NCBI RefSeq assembly: GCF_900104705.1 | Contig: NZ_LT629734.1 | Location: forward strand, 558,001 to 622,000 | Length of the DNA: 64,000 nt | Direction: 5' to 3' | Source: Agrococcus carbonis | Lineage (GTDB): Bacteria; Actinomycetota; Actinomycetes; Actinomycetales; Microbacteriaceae | Shown: piece by piece, positions 52,919 through 62,025 of the stretch | How positions within the stretch are numbered: the stretch's first letter is position 1 | Layout of the letters: each line of letters opens with the position of its first letter | The notes under the pieces: generated by a model | Database searches by the model: none | Seen by the model: only the letters and a program-made list of their open reading frames with translations | Told to the model about the DNA's origin: nothing | Program-made: the position numbers and the translations under genes

Positions 52919-55900
52919 CTACGGCGACTCGCTGCCCTCCGGGGCCGGAGTCTCCTCCGGAGCCGGCGTCTCCGCCTGCCCGCCGTCGCTCTGGCCGCCG
53001 TCGCTCTGGCCGCCCTCGATCTGCGCAGTGAGCTCGATCATGCGCTCGAGCGCCGCGGTGAGCCGCTCGTCGGCTTCGGCTGCCGCGACGAGGTCGTTCG
53101 ACGCGTACGCCTGCTGCCGCTCCTGGAGCGCGGCGCCCGCGTCCTGCAGCGCGGCGTCGAGCTGCGCCTGCAGGTCGGTCGGAGGCGCGGGCTCGCCGCC
53201 CGGCTCCTCCGGGGCCGGCTCCCCCTCGGGGGTCGTGGGATCGACGCCCGAGTCGCCCGCCTGCGCGCCGGAGTCACCGCCGAAGAGCGCGTCGAGCGCC
53301 TCGTCGAGCGTGTCCTCGAACGCGATGTCGTCGCCGAAGGCCACGAGGATCTTGCGGAGCACCGGGAACGACGTCGCACCCGTCGACTGCAGGTAGACCG
53401 GCTGCACGTAGAGCAGACCGCCGCCGACCGGGAGCGTCAGCAGGTTGCCGTTGATCACCTCGGTCGAGCCCTGGCGCAGCAGGTTGAGCACCTCGGAGAC
53501 CTGGTTGTCGGTGTCGAAGTTGTTCTGCACCTGGCCCGGGCCCGGGATCGATTGGTCCTTCGGCAGCATCTGCAGCGTGAGCCGGCCGTAGGAGTCGGCC
53601 ACCTCGCCGTCGGTGCTGCCGGCGTCGGCGTTGACCGACAGGTAGCCGTAGAGCACGTTCCGGCCGTCGCGCGGGATGAACGTCGAGTAGAGCGTGAACG
53701 CGGGGTCCTGCCCGTCGACCGACATCGTGAGGTAGTACGGCGGCTGCGCCGGCGCGGTGTCGGCGTTCGACGCCGTCGGCTCCGAGGGCGTCGCCCACTG
53801 GTCGTCGCCCGAGAAGAACGTGCCGGGGTCGGTCACGTGGTAGTCGCCGAGGATCGAGCGCTGCAGCTTGAACATGTCGGACGGGTAGCGCACGTGGCTC
53901 ATCAGGTCCCCCGACATCTCGCTGATCGGGTGGATCGTGCCGGGGTAGATCTCGTTCCACGCCTGCAGGATCGGGTCCTCGGGCTCCCACGCGTAGAGGG
54001 TGACCGAGCCGTCGTAGGCGTCGACCACGGCCTTGACCGAGTTGCGCACGTAGTTGATGATCTGGCCGGGCGCGACCTGCGGGTTGGGGTTCGTCGAATC
54101 GGCGATCGCCTGGGCGATCGAGCGGTGCGACGAGTACGGGAACGTCGACGCGGTCGTCATGCCGTCGACGATCCACACGAGCCGCTCGTCGACGACCGCG
54201 GGGTACACGTCGCTGTCGAGCGTGAGGTACGGCGCCACGGCGGCGACGCGGTCGCGCGGGTGGCGGTCGTAGAGGATCTGCGAGTGGTCCGTGACGGCAT
54301 CCGAGAGGATGATCTGCTCCGACTGGAACTTCAGCGCGAACACGAGGCGCTTGAAGATGTTGTCGAGCGCCGGGCCGCCGTCACCGGCGAAGGTCGTCTC
54401 GGCGTTGCCGGCGCCCTCCTCGGTCGAGCGCGGGTAGTCGAGCTCGAGCGGGTCGCTGCCGGGGGCGCCGCCGACGATCGAGTAGTCGGGCATCGCCTCG
54501 CCGAAGTAGACGCGCGGCTCGTAGTCGCCGAGCGCGCCCGAGGTCGGGATGCCGGCCTGCAGGAACACCGGCTGGCCCTCGGGGCCGCGCTGGTTGCCGT
54601 ACGCCGCGACGACGCCGTAGCCGTGGGTGTAGACGATGTGGCGGTTGTACCAGCTGTCGTCGTCGAGGCCCGAGAGGTCGAGCTCGCGCACCGCGATGAC
54701 GGTGTCCTGCATCTGCCCGTCGATCTCGTAGCGGTCGACGTCGAGCTGGTCGGCGAAGCCGTAGTACTGGCGGTACTCCTGGAGGTTCGCGAACGCGTCG
54801 GTCACCTGCGCCGGGTCGATGATGCGGATGTTCGCGGTCGTCTCGGCGTCGGCGCGCAGGGCGCCGGGCTCGGCGTCCGTCCGCGTCTCTGTGGGCGTCT
54901 CGACCATCTCGTCGACGCCCCATGCCGAGCGGGTCGCGTCGATGTTGCGCTGGATGTACTCGGCCTCGAGCGTGCGGGCGCTCGGGTCGACGTTGAAGCG
55001 CTGCATGATCGCCGGGTAGGCGACGCCGACGACGAGCGACGCGGCGATGAGCAGCGCCGTGCCGACGATCGCGATGCGCCAGCGGCCGATGATGGCGGTG
55101 ATGATGAAGAAGATCGCCACGACCGCCGCGATGCCCGCGAGGATCTGCGCGGCCGGGATCGACGCGTTGACCTCGGTCCAGCCGGCACCGGTGTTGAGGA
55201 AGCCCTGCGAGGTCTGCGCGAGCGAGGCGTACTGGCCGAGCCAGATCGAGGCGCCGAGCGCGAGCATGTAGAGCGCGGCGATGACGGCGATCTGGATGCG
55301 CGCCGAGCGCGAGATGCGGAACTCGCGGCCCGTGATGCGGATGGCGCCGTAGAGGTAGGAGGTCGCGATCGAGGCGACGCCGCAGATGAAGAGCACCGCG
55401 AGCGCGAAGCCGACGATCTGCTGGTAGAACGGCAGCTCGAAGATGTAGAAGCCGATGTCGAGGCCGAACTGCGGGTCGGTCTCGCCGAAGGGCCGGCGGT
55501 GGAGCCACAGCTGGGCCGTCTCCCACTGCGAGGCGGCGGCGGTGCCGGCGAAGAGGCCGAGCGCGGCGGGCGCGGCCCACATGACGACGCGGCGGAGCGG
55601 CTCGACGAGCTCCTGGTAGCGGTCGAGTTGCGAGCTGAGCTGCGCGTAGACGGGGCGCGAGCGGAAGGCGATCTGCACGCTGAGCGCGAGCGGCACCGCC
55701 ATCGCGAGGAACCCGATGAGGAACATCAGGCCCATGGAGAGCCAGCGGGTCTGCAGCACCTGCACGAAGCCCAGCTGGTCGAACCAGAGGATGTCGGCGT
55801 AGAAGCCCGAGAACACCACGAACGCGCCGATGATCGCGGCGACGATCAGGACGGTGATGAGCAGCGGCGATGGCCGCGATCTGCCGGTGGTCGCGGCGGT

Positions 55901-55924
55901 CGGTCGTTCGGCGTTGGCAGACAC
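52919..55924 (-). CDS. UPF0182 family large membrane protein
   Basis: About 1001 residues. Around seven hydrophobic helices in the first 330 residues, then a large extracytoplasmic region and an acidic/Pro-rich C-terminal tail containing GGQSDGGQSDGGQ repeats. The family (COG1615, Rv3193c) has no assigned function. I chose GTG 55924, which has GGAG nine bases upstream; TTG 55939 would add five residues. The neighbouring PDZ/Lon protease gene keeps the mycobacterial order. Confidence 0.93.
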   Translation of the reverse strand: MSANAERPTAATTGRSRPSPLLITVLIVAAIIGAFVVFSGFYADILWFDQLGFVQVLQTRWLSMGLMFLIGFLAMAVPLALSVQIAFRSRPVYAQLSSQLDRYQELVEPLRRVVMWAAPAALGLFAGTAAASQWETAQLWLHRRPFGETDPQFGLDIGFYIFELPFYQQIVGFALAVLFICGVASIATSYLYGAIRITGREFRISRSARIQIAVIAALYMLALGASIWLGQYASLAQTSQGFLNTGAGWTEVNASIPAAQILAGIAAVVAIFFIITAIIGRWRIAIVGTALLIAASLVVGVAYPAIMQRFNVDPSARTLEAEYIQRNIDATRSAWGVDEMVETPTETRTDAEPGALRADAETTANIRIIDPAQVTDAFANLQEYRQYYGFADQLDVDRYEIDGQMQDTVIAVRELDLSGLDDDSWYNRHIVYTHGYGVVAAYGNQRGPEGQPVFLQAGIPTSGALGDYEPRVYFGEAMPDYSIVGGAPGSDPLELDYPRSTEEGAGNAETTFAGDGGPALDNIFKRLVFALKFQSEQIILSDAVTDHSQILYDRHPRDRVAAVAPYLTLDSDVYPAVVDERLVWIVDGMTTASTFPYSSHRSIAQAIADSTNPNPQVAPGQIINYVRNSVKAVVDAYDGSVTLYAWEPEDPILQAWNEIYPGTIHPISEMSGDLMSHVRYPSDMFKLQRSILGDYHVTDPGTFFSGDDQWATPSEPTASNADTAPAQPPYYLTMSVDGQDPAFTLYSTFIPRDGRNVLYGYLSVNADAGSTDGEVADSYGRLTLQMLPKDQSIPGPGQVQNNFDTDNQVSEVLNLLRQGSTEVINGNLLTLPVGGGLLYVQPVYLQSTGATSFPVLRKILVAFGDDIAFEDTLDEALDALFGGDSGAQAGDSGVDPTTPEGEPAPEEPGGEPAPPTDLQAQLDAALQDAGAALQERQQAYASNDLVAAAEADERLTAALERMIELTAQIEGGQSDGGQSDGGQAETPAPEETPAPEGSESP

Positions 55925-56029
55925 GTCGTATGGCTCCAAGGTGCTGTGCGGGCGGTGCCCCTCATCGTAGTCAGGCTCCCTATGAGCTTCCCGCCCCGCG
56001 CCCGGCAGGCGCCGCGCTCCCCCGGCGGA

Positions 56030-57148
56030 TCAGCCGCAGGTCGGCAGGCCCGAGATGTCCTCGTTCATCGCGACCGCGTCGATCGCCGCGATCGCGTCGT
56101 CGAGGGTGTCGACGGCGAGCACCGTGAGGCCGTCGGGCACGTGCCCGACGACGTCGCCGCAGTTCTCCACGGGCGCGAGGAAGTGCGAGGCGCCCGCATC
56201 CACGGCGCCGTGCATCTTCTGCACGATGCCGCTGATCGGGCCGACGTCGCCGAGCGCGGTCACGGTGCCAGTGCCCGCCCAGTGCGTGCCGGCGGTCATC
56301 GCCCCCGGGGTGAGCTCGTCGATGATCCCGAGCGCGAACATCATGCCCGCGCTCGAGCCGCCCACGTTCGGCAGCTCGATGTCGACGTCGAAGGGGAACG
56401 TGAACTCGTGCGAGGGGTAGATGCCGACGAGTCGCTGGTCGCCCTCCACGAGCGGGGTCACCTCGACGGTCATCGGCTCGCCGTCGCGCTCGATGTCGAG
56501 CTCGGTCGGGCCGTCGACGGCCGCGATGGAGGCCCGGATCGAGTAGACGTCGTAGGCGGTCTCGCCGTTGACGCGCAGGATGCGGTCGCCCTCCTCGAGC
56601 ACCCCGTCGGCCGGGCTGTCGGGGATCACGCCCGCGACGCGCACGTCGCTCTCGATGTCGTAGCCCTCGTGCAGGAGCGCGGCGGCGACCGCAGCCTGCT
56701 GCGAGTTCTGCATGTCGATGCGCCCCGCCTCGTTCGACTCCTCGATCGTGAGCTGCGGGGGGAAGGCCGCGTCCATCGGGATGATCGAGCGCGCCGGGTC
56801 GACGTACGCCTGCGCGACATCGACCCAGCTGAGCGGCCGGTCGCGGCTGCCGAACCACGCGACCGTCAACAGGCGCAGCTCGCCCTCGGTCGGGTACGTC
56901 TGGGCGCCGTCGATCTCGATGAGCGGGCCGGCGTCGGTCGCTCCGAGCGTGTCGAACGTGGGCCCGGGAACCTCCACGACGTACGGCGAGGGCACGAAGG
57001 CGAGGGCGAGCGATGCGGCAGCTGCGGCGACGAGCGCACCCCATCCGGCGCGGCGCAGACGGCGGGGGCGCACGTCCGGGAACCGGATGGCCGGATGTTC
57101 GCGGACGGCGGAGGGCGGGTTGGCGGGAATCCCCGCGGGCTCAGACAT
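56030..57148 (-). CDS. PDZ domain-containing Lon-like (S16) protease, YlbL type
   Basis: 372 residues. One membrane helix (about 35-52), a PDZ domain (about 170-235) and a Lon catalytic domain with Ser266 (VGGSSAGMM) and Lys311 (VQKMHGA). This is Rv3194c/YlbL-like, a membrane-anchored protease without ATPase. The start ATG 57148 is 20 bases from the divergent DUF2342 gene. Confidence 0.94.
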   Translation of the reverse strand: MSEPAGIPANPPSAVREHPAIRFPDVRPRRLRRAGWGALVAAAAASLALAFVPSPYVVEVPGPTFDTLGATDAGPLIEIDGAQTYPTEGELRLLTVAWFGSRDRPLSWVDVAQAYVDPARSIIPMDAAFPPQLTIEESNEAGRIDMQNSQQAAVAAALLHEGYDIESDVRVAGVIPDSPADGVLEEGDRILRVNGETAYDVYSIRASIAAVDGPTELDIERDGEPMTVEVTPLVEGDQRLVGIYPSHEFTFPFDVDIELPNVGGSSAGMMFALGIIDELTPGAMTAGTHWAGTGTVTALGDVGPISGIVQKMHGAVDAGASHFLAPVENCGDVVGHVPDGLTVLAVDTLDDAIAAIDAVAMNEDISGLPTCG

Positions 57149-57156
57149 GCTGGGGC

Positions 57157-57162
57157 TAGCGT
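57157..57162 (+). promoter_or_regulatory. -10 element of leaderless DUF2342 gene
   Basis: TAGCGT, six bases, ATG 57169. Confidence 0.6.
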
Positions 57163-57168
57163 AGTCGC

Positions 57169-58641
57169 ATGCCTGAGGACTCCGACGATCGCCGCCCGGA
57201 GGACGAGCTGCGCGAGATGCTGCAGCGCTTCCTCTCGGGCGAGGGCCCCATCGATCCCGCGCGCCTCGCGGGTGCTGCGGGCATGCCGTCGGACCCCGCG
57301 CAGCTGCAGGCGCTCATGGCGCAGCTGCAGGCCGCGCTCTCGCGCACCGAGGACGGCATCGACTGGTCGGCTGCGCAGCGGCAGGCCGCGGCGGTCGTGC
57401 AGCGCGACCCGGGCTCCGTGACGAGCGCCGAGCGCGAGGCGGTCCAGCAGGCCGCCGACCTCGCGGCGATGTGGCTCGGCGAGACCACCGAGATCGGCGC
57501 CGCGACCTCGCTCACGATGCTCTCGCGACGCCAGTGGGTCGACGCGACGATCCCCGTGTGGCAGGAGATGAGCGAGCCGGTCGCGAACAGCATCGCGAGC
57601 GCCCTCACCCGCGCGATGCAGGAGCACGCGCCCGAGGAGGCGCAGGACATGATCGCCGGCGCCGAGCGCATCCTCCGCAACGTCGGCGGCACGATGTTCG
57701 CGATGCAGCTCGGCAACGTCGTCGGCCAGCTCGCGGGCGAGACCGTCGCGGGCGGCGACTTCGGCTTCCCGCTGCTCGAGGACACCGCGGCGCTGCTGCC
57801 CGTCAACCTGCGCGACGCGGCGGCGGGCCTCGAGATCCCCGAGGACCAGGTCCGCATCTGGATGGCGGCGCGCGAGCTCGCCCACGCGCGGCTGTTCCAC
57901 CACGCGCGCTGGCTGCGGCTCCACGTGCTCTCGTCGGTGCGCGAGTACGCCGAGGGCATCCGCATCGACGTGGACCGGCTCGAGGAGCTCGCCGAGTCCT
58001 TCGATCCCACGAACCCCGAAGAGCTGCGCCAGGCGCTCTCGAGCGGTGCGCTCATCCCGCCGAAGACGCCCGAGCAGCTCGAGGCCCTCGCGCGGCTCGA
58101 GACGACGATCGCCCTCATCGAGGGATGGGTCGACGCGGTCACCGAGGCCGCGACCGCGCGCCTGCCCAAGCGCGAGGCGATCGCCGAGTCGGTGCGCCGT
58201 CGGCGCGCGACGGGCGGTCCGGCCGAGAAGGCGTTCGGCACGCTCGTGGGGCTCGAGATCCGGCCGCGCCGGCTGCGCGAGGCGGCGGCGTTCTGGCGCG
58301 CGGTGACGGATGCGGTGGGCGCCGAGGCGCGCGACTCGCTGTGGGACCAGCCCGACCTCATGCCGGGCTCGGACGACATCGACGACCCCTCGCGCGTGAT
58401 CGCGCGCCTGCAGGGCGTCGGCGAGCTCGACGAGATGGATCTCGCGCTGCAGGAGCTGCTCGACGACGCGGAGCGCGACGAGCAGGACGGCGACGAGCAG
58501 GACGGCGACGAGCAGGACGGCGACGAGACGGGCGGCGACGAGACGGGCGGCGACGAGACGGGCGGCGACGAGTCGGACGCCGACGCGACGGACGACGGCG
58601 AGCCGGCCGACGGCACCGAGGGCGGGCCGGCCGAGCGCTGA
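57169..58641 (+). CDS. zinc-dependent metalloprotease-like protein (DUF2342)
   Basis: 490 residues. The central WMAARELAHARLFHHARWLR segment (about 231-250) carries the family's putative metal-binding E-x2-H core. The N-terminal part holds QALMAQLQAALSRTEDGIDW. The C-terminal 55 residues are an acidic tandem repeat (GDEQD three times, then GDETG three times). Rv3195 has the same neighbours. Proteolysis has not been shown here. Confidence 0.9.
   Translation: MPEDSDDRRPEDELREMLQRFLSGEGPIDPARLAGAAGMPSDPAQLQALMAQLQAALSRTEDGIDWSAAQRQAAAVVQRDPGSVTSAEREAVQQAADLAAMWLGETTEIGAATSLTMLSRRQWVDATIPVWQEMSEPVANSIASALTRAMQEHAPEEAQDMIAGAERILRNVGGTMFAMQLGNVVGQLAGETVAGGDFGFPLLEDTAALLPVNLRDAAAGLEIPEDQVRIWMAARELAHARLFHHARWLRLHVLSSVREYAEGIRIDVDRLEELAESFDPTNPEELRQALSSGALIPPKTPEQLEALARLETTIALIEGWVDAVTEAATARLPKREAIAESVRRRRATGGPAEKAFGTLVGLEIRPRRLREAAAFWRAVTDAVGAEARDSLWDQPDLMPGSDDIDDPSRVIARLQGVGELDEMDLALQELLDDAERDEQDGDEQDGDEQDGDETGGDETGGDETGGDESDADATDDGEPADGTEGGPAER
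58479..58575 (+). repeat. 15-base tandem repeats in the DUF2342 gene
   Basis: Three units of GACGGCGACGAGCAG followed by three of GGCGGCGACGAGACG, all in frame, encoding the acidic tail. Confidence 0.9.
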
Positions 58642-58712
58642 CCCTCGGCCCCGGGCGGCGCTCCTGTGGAGAGCCGACGACGCTCTGCGCGCATCCGGCG
58701 CATCATGCGCCC

Positions 58713-59423
58713 ATGCTCCGACTCGACCCGCACCTCGCCGTCTTCCGCACCTCGCCCGACCGCATCGCGATCGGTGCGCAGGCGCCCGTCGCCGAGCTCG
58801 ACGCCGACCCGCCCACCCTGCAGGCGCTCGCTGCGCTCGCGCGCGGCGTCCTGCCGATCGAGCTCGCGCAGCTGCTGGGCGACGAGCCTGCGCGGGCGCT
58901 GCTCGACGCGCTCGGCCCGGCGCTCGTCGTACCCGCGACGGCCGTCCCCGTGATCGTGCGCGGGCGCATCCGCCTCGCGGCCCAGCTGCACCGCGCGGCG
59001 CGCGACGCCGGCCACCCGGCGGGCGACGGCGGCGTCGTCGTGCCGGTCGCGCCGTGGCGGCTGCCGCCGGCAGAGCAGCAGCGGCTGCGCGACTCGCGCG
59101 TCGCGCACCTGCCCGTGACGGTCGGCGACGCGTGGGTGCAGGTGGGGCCGTTCGAGCAGGACGGCGGCTGCGAGCGGTGCGGCGCGCTCGTCGACGTGGC
59201 GCTGCTGCCCGCGCACCTCTCCCCCGTGCCGAGCCCCATCGCCGCGGCGCAGGCGGTCGTGACCGTGCTCGAGGCGCTGCGGCGCGCGGGCGCGGGCGAG
59301 CTGCCTCACCGCTGGGGCGTGCGGATCGGGCAGCGCGACGGTGCGGTCAGCGCGCTGCGGCGGCGGGCGTGCCCGCACCGCGCGGCGGCGTCAGCTCGGC
59401 GAGGAACCGCGAGGGCTGCCTGA
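58713..59423 (+). CDS. conserved hypothetical protein, Rv3196-like
   Basis: 236 residues. The sequence resembles the N-terminal docking part of cyclodehydratase/ThiF-like proteins: LRLDPHLAVFRTSPDRIAIG at the start and a CERC motif (Cys153, Cys156), with another Cys in RRRACPHR near residue 218. It overlaps the convergent uvrD2 by 77 bases, unless its true stop differs. Function unknown. Confidence 0.7.
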   Translation: MLRLDPHLAVFRTSPDRIAIGAQAPVAELDADPPTLQALAALARGVLPIELAQLLGDEPARALLDALGPALVVPATAVPVIVRGRIRLAAQLHRAARDAGHPAGDGGVVVPVAPWRLPPAEQQRLRDSRVAHLPVTVGDAWVQVGPFEQDGGCERCGALVDVALLPAHLSPVPSPIAAAQAVVTVLEALRRAGAGELPHRWGVRIGQRDGAVSALRRRACPHRAAASARRGTARAA

Positions 59424-61074
59424 CGGCGTGGCCCGAGCTGCGCGCCCATGTGAGCGAGAGCGTGCGCTCTGCGCGCGTGATCGCCACGTACAGCAGGCGG
59501 CGCTCCTCGTCGATCTCGGCGAGCGTCGTGGCGTGGGAGACGGGCAGGAGCCCCTCGGCGAGCCCGCACACGTGCACGTGCTGCCACTCGAGGCCCTTCG
59601 CCGCGTGGATCGTCGCGATCGTGACCGCCGCCACGGCGGGCTCGTGCTCGGTCTGCGCGCGGCGCTGCAGGTCGCGGGCGAAGCCCGGGAGGTCGGTGCC
59701 GCCCGCTTCCTCGGCGAGCGTGACGAGGGCGTGCAGCGCATCCCACTGCGCCCGCTCGACGCCGTGGGTCGCGGGCGGCTCGGCCCGGTAGCCGAGCCCC
59801 ATGACGATGTCGGTGACGGCCTGGAAGACGGGACGGTCGTCGGCGGGCGCGCTGCGCAGCATGAGCACCGCGCGCTTGACGACCGGGATCTCGAAGAAGC
59901 GCACCGAGCCGCGCACCGTCGACGAGAGGCCGACGTTCGCGAGGGCCTGCTCGATGAGCCCGGACTGCGCGTGGAAGCGGGTGAGCACCGCGATCTGCCC
60001 CGGGTCGGCGCCCGCGTCGACCTGGGCGCGGCACGCGGCGGCGATCGCCGCGGCCTCCGCGGAGTCGTTCGCGTACGCGGCGATCGTCGGCTCGCGGCCG
60101 GCCTCGCCCGATGCCGCCGAGAGCGTGAGGGCGTCGCGTCCCCGCATGAGCCGGTTGGCGCATCCGACGATCGACGAGGTCGAGCGGTAGGAGCGCTCGA
60201 GCCGCACGACCTCGGCGTCGGGGTGCTCGTGCACGAAGCGCGACAGGCTCGCCGCGTCCGCGCCGGCGAACGAGTAGATGGTCTGGCTCGGGTCGCCGAC
60301 GACGCACACGTCGCGGCGGTCGCCGAGCCAGGCCGCGAGCACGCGCTGCTGCATCGGCGAGACGTCCTGGTACTCGTCGACCGTGAAGTGGCGGTAGCGC
60401 GCGCGCACCTCGTCGGCGACGACCGGCTCGCGCTCGAGCATGCCGGCGGTCGCGAGCAGCACGTCCTCGAAGTCGATCTGGCGCCGCTCGTCCTTGAGCC
60501 GCTCGTAGGCCATGTGCAGGTCGATCATCGCCTCGGGCGCGACGCCCGTCGGCATGGGGCGGATGCGGGCCTGGATGCCGTAGTCCTCGATCGTCATCGC
60601 CTGCGACTTGCGCCACTCGATCTCGCCCGCGGCATCACGGAGCTGCGCGGTCGGGAGCCGCAGCCGCAGCTGCGCGGCGGCGTCGGCGAGCGTCGACGCC
60701 TTCTGCGGCAGCAGCGCCGGCATGCGCGAACCGGCCACCCGCGGCCAGAAGTGCGACAGCTGCGCGAGCGCCGCGGCGTGGAAGGTGCGCGCCTGCACGC
60801 CGCCCGCCCCGAGGCGCGCGAGCCGCGTGCGCATCTCCCCCGCCGCGCGCGACGTGAACGTGAGCGCGAGCGACGCGTGCTCCGCCTGCTCGCCGGTCGC
60901 GACCGCGTAGGCGATGCGGTGCGTGATCGCGCGCGTCTTGCCGGTGCCTGCGCCCGCGAGGATCGCCACCGGCCCGCCGAGCGCCGTCGCCGCCTGCCGC
61001 TGCTGCTCGTCGAGGCCGGCGAGGATGCGGTCGGCGTCGGTCGTGGCCGTCACCGCCATCGACGCATCCGTCAT
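59347..61074 (-). CDS. uvrD2: UvrD-family ATP-dependent DNA helicase (UvrD2-like)
   Basis: 575 residues. Motif I GAGTGKT (41-47), motif II VDEYQDVSP, motif III GDPSQTIYSFAGA, motif IV SYRST and motif VI YVAITRAE are all present, so the motor is complete. Compared with mycobacterial UvrD2 the C-terminal HRDC and tetracysteine modules are missing; the protein stops about 45 residues after motif VI. ATG 61074 overlaps the nudC stop. Confidence 0.92.
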   Translation of the reverse strand: MTDASMAVTATTDADRILAGLDEQQRQAATALGGPVAILAGAGTGKTRAITHRIAYAVATGEQAEHASLALTFTSRAAGEMRTRLARLGAGGVQARTFHAAALAQLSHFWPRVAGSRMPALLPQKASTLADAAAQLRLRLPTAQLRDAAGEIEWRKSQAMTIEDYGIQARIRPMPTGVAPEAMIDLHMAYERLKDERRQIDFEDVLLATAGMLEREPVVADEVRARYRHFTVDEYQDVSPMQQRVLAAWLGDRRDVCVVGDPSQTIYSFAGADAASLSRFVHEHPDAEVVRLERSYRSTSSIVGCANRLMRGRDALTLSAASGEAGREPTIAAYANDSAEAAAIAAACRAQVDAGADPGQIAVLTRFHAQSGLIEQALANVGLSSTVRGSVRFFEIPVVKRAVLMLRSAPADDRPVFQAVTDIVMGLGYRAEPPATHGVERAQWDALHALVTLAEEAGGTDLPGFARDLQRRAQTEHEPAVAAVTIATIHAAKGLEWQHVHVCGLAEGLLPVSHATTLAEIDEERRLLYVAITRAERTLSLTWARSSGHAVRQPSRFLAELTPPRGAGTPAAAAR

Positions 61075-61967
61075 CGCGCCATCCACGACTCGATGATCCA
61101 CGAGGCGATCGACGTGGCGCCGGGCAGCTGCACCGCGCCCGCCCGCAGCTCGTCGCGCGTGAACCAGCGCACGTCGAGGATCTCGACGCCGTCGGGCACG
61201 ATCGCGTCCGGCTCGGGCGCGACGCACTCGAACCCGAGCATGAGGCTGCGCGGGAACGGCCACGGCTGCGAGCCGAGGTAGCGCGGCTCGACGACGCGGA
61301 GGCCGGTCTCCTCGTGCACCTCGCGCACGACGGCGGCCTCGAGCGACTCGCCCGGATCGACGAACCCGGCGATGAGCGAGTAGCGGCCCTCGGGCCACGC
61401 GGCGTTGTGGCCGAGCAGGATGCGCTCGTCGGAGCGGTCGTGGATCGCGACGATCACCGCCGGGTCGGTGCGCGGGAAGTGCGGCTGGCCGCTCGCCGAG
61501 CGCCGCACCCAGCCGGACTCCTCGAACGTCGTCGGGAGGCCGTCGAGCGGGCTGTGGTGGCTCTCGAGCTGCCACGCCCCGAGTGCGACGGCCTGCACGA
61601 GCGCCGTCGCGTCGGCGTCGTCGAGCGCGGCGCCCACCTCGCGGAGCGACCGCCACTCGGCGCCCTCGACCTCGAAGGGCTCCGCGACGAGCATGCTCAG
61701 CACGATCCCGCCCGGCGCCGCACCGCCCGCGGCCGTCGCGCGGCCGAGCCAGCTGAGCGGCACAGCGGGTTCGACCGGCCTCGCGGTGCTCGGGAGCTCG
61801 GCGGGAGCGAAGCGCACGAGCCGGCCGTCCCGCACCGGCGCGCGGTCGCCGGCGATGACGACGATGCGCGTCGTGGGCTCGCCGAGCGCACGCTCGACGG
61901 CGTCGGGAGCGATGCGCGACGCGTGGTCGCGGTCGAGCCCCGAGCGGGCGAGCGGGGGAACCTGCAC
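61071..61967 (-). CDS. nudC: NADH pyrophosphatase (NudC-like) Nudix hydrolase
   Basis: 298 residues from GTG 61967 with GGAGGTGA directly upstream. Nudix box G-x5-E-x7-REVHEETG near 213-235 and the NudC hallmark SQPWPFPRS after it; FPRTDPAVI precedes the domain. The Cys4 zinc ribbon that normally lies before FPRTDP is absent: only one Cys remains in the protein. Its role is NAD(H) cleavage or RNA NAD-decapping. A start at 62027 would overlap the divergent gene. Confidence 0.9.
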   Translation of the reverse strand: MQVPPLARSGLDRDHASRIAPDAVERALGEPTTRIVVIAGDRAPVRDGRLVRFAPAELPSTARPVEPAVPLSWLGRATAAGGAAPGGIVLSMLVAEPFEVEGAEWRSLREVGAALDDADATALVQAVALGAWQLESHHSPLDGLPTTFEESGWVRRSASGQPHFPRTDPAVIVAIHDRSDERILLGHNAAWPEGRYSLIAGFVDPGESLEAAVVREVHEETGLRVVEPRYLGSQPWPFPRSLMLGFECVAPEPDAIVPDGVEILDVRWFTRDELRAGAVQLPGATSIASWIIESWMAR

Positions 61968-62012
61968 GTCACCTCCGTCGCGTGGCGCCGCCCCCGTCGG
62001 GAGAGGTCGGCC

Positions 62013-62018
62013 TAGCCT
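62013..62018 (+). promoter_or_regulatory. -10 element of leaderless phosphotransferase gene
   Basis: TAGCCT, seven bases, ATG 62026. Confidence 0.6.
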
Positions 62019-62025
62019 GGCATCC

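Noticed and set aside
52883..57421. A 1512-residue plus-strand open frame
   Set aside because: It is the antisense of the UPF0182 and PDZ/Lon genes, with Arg/Val/Glu-rich low-complexity translation. Such shadows are expected at this GC content.
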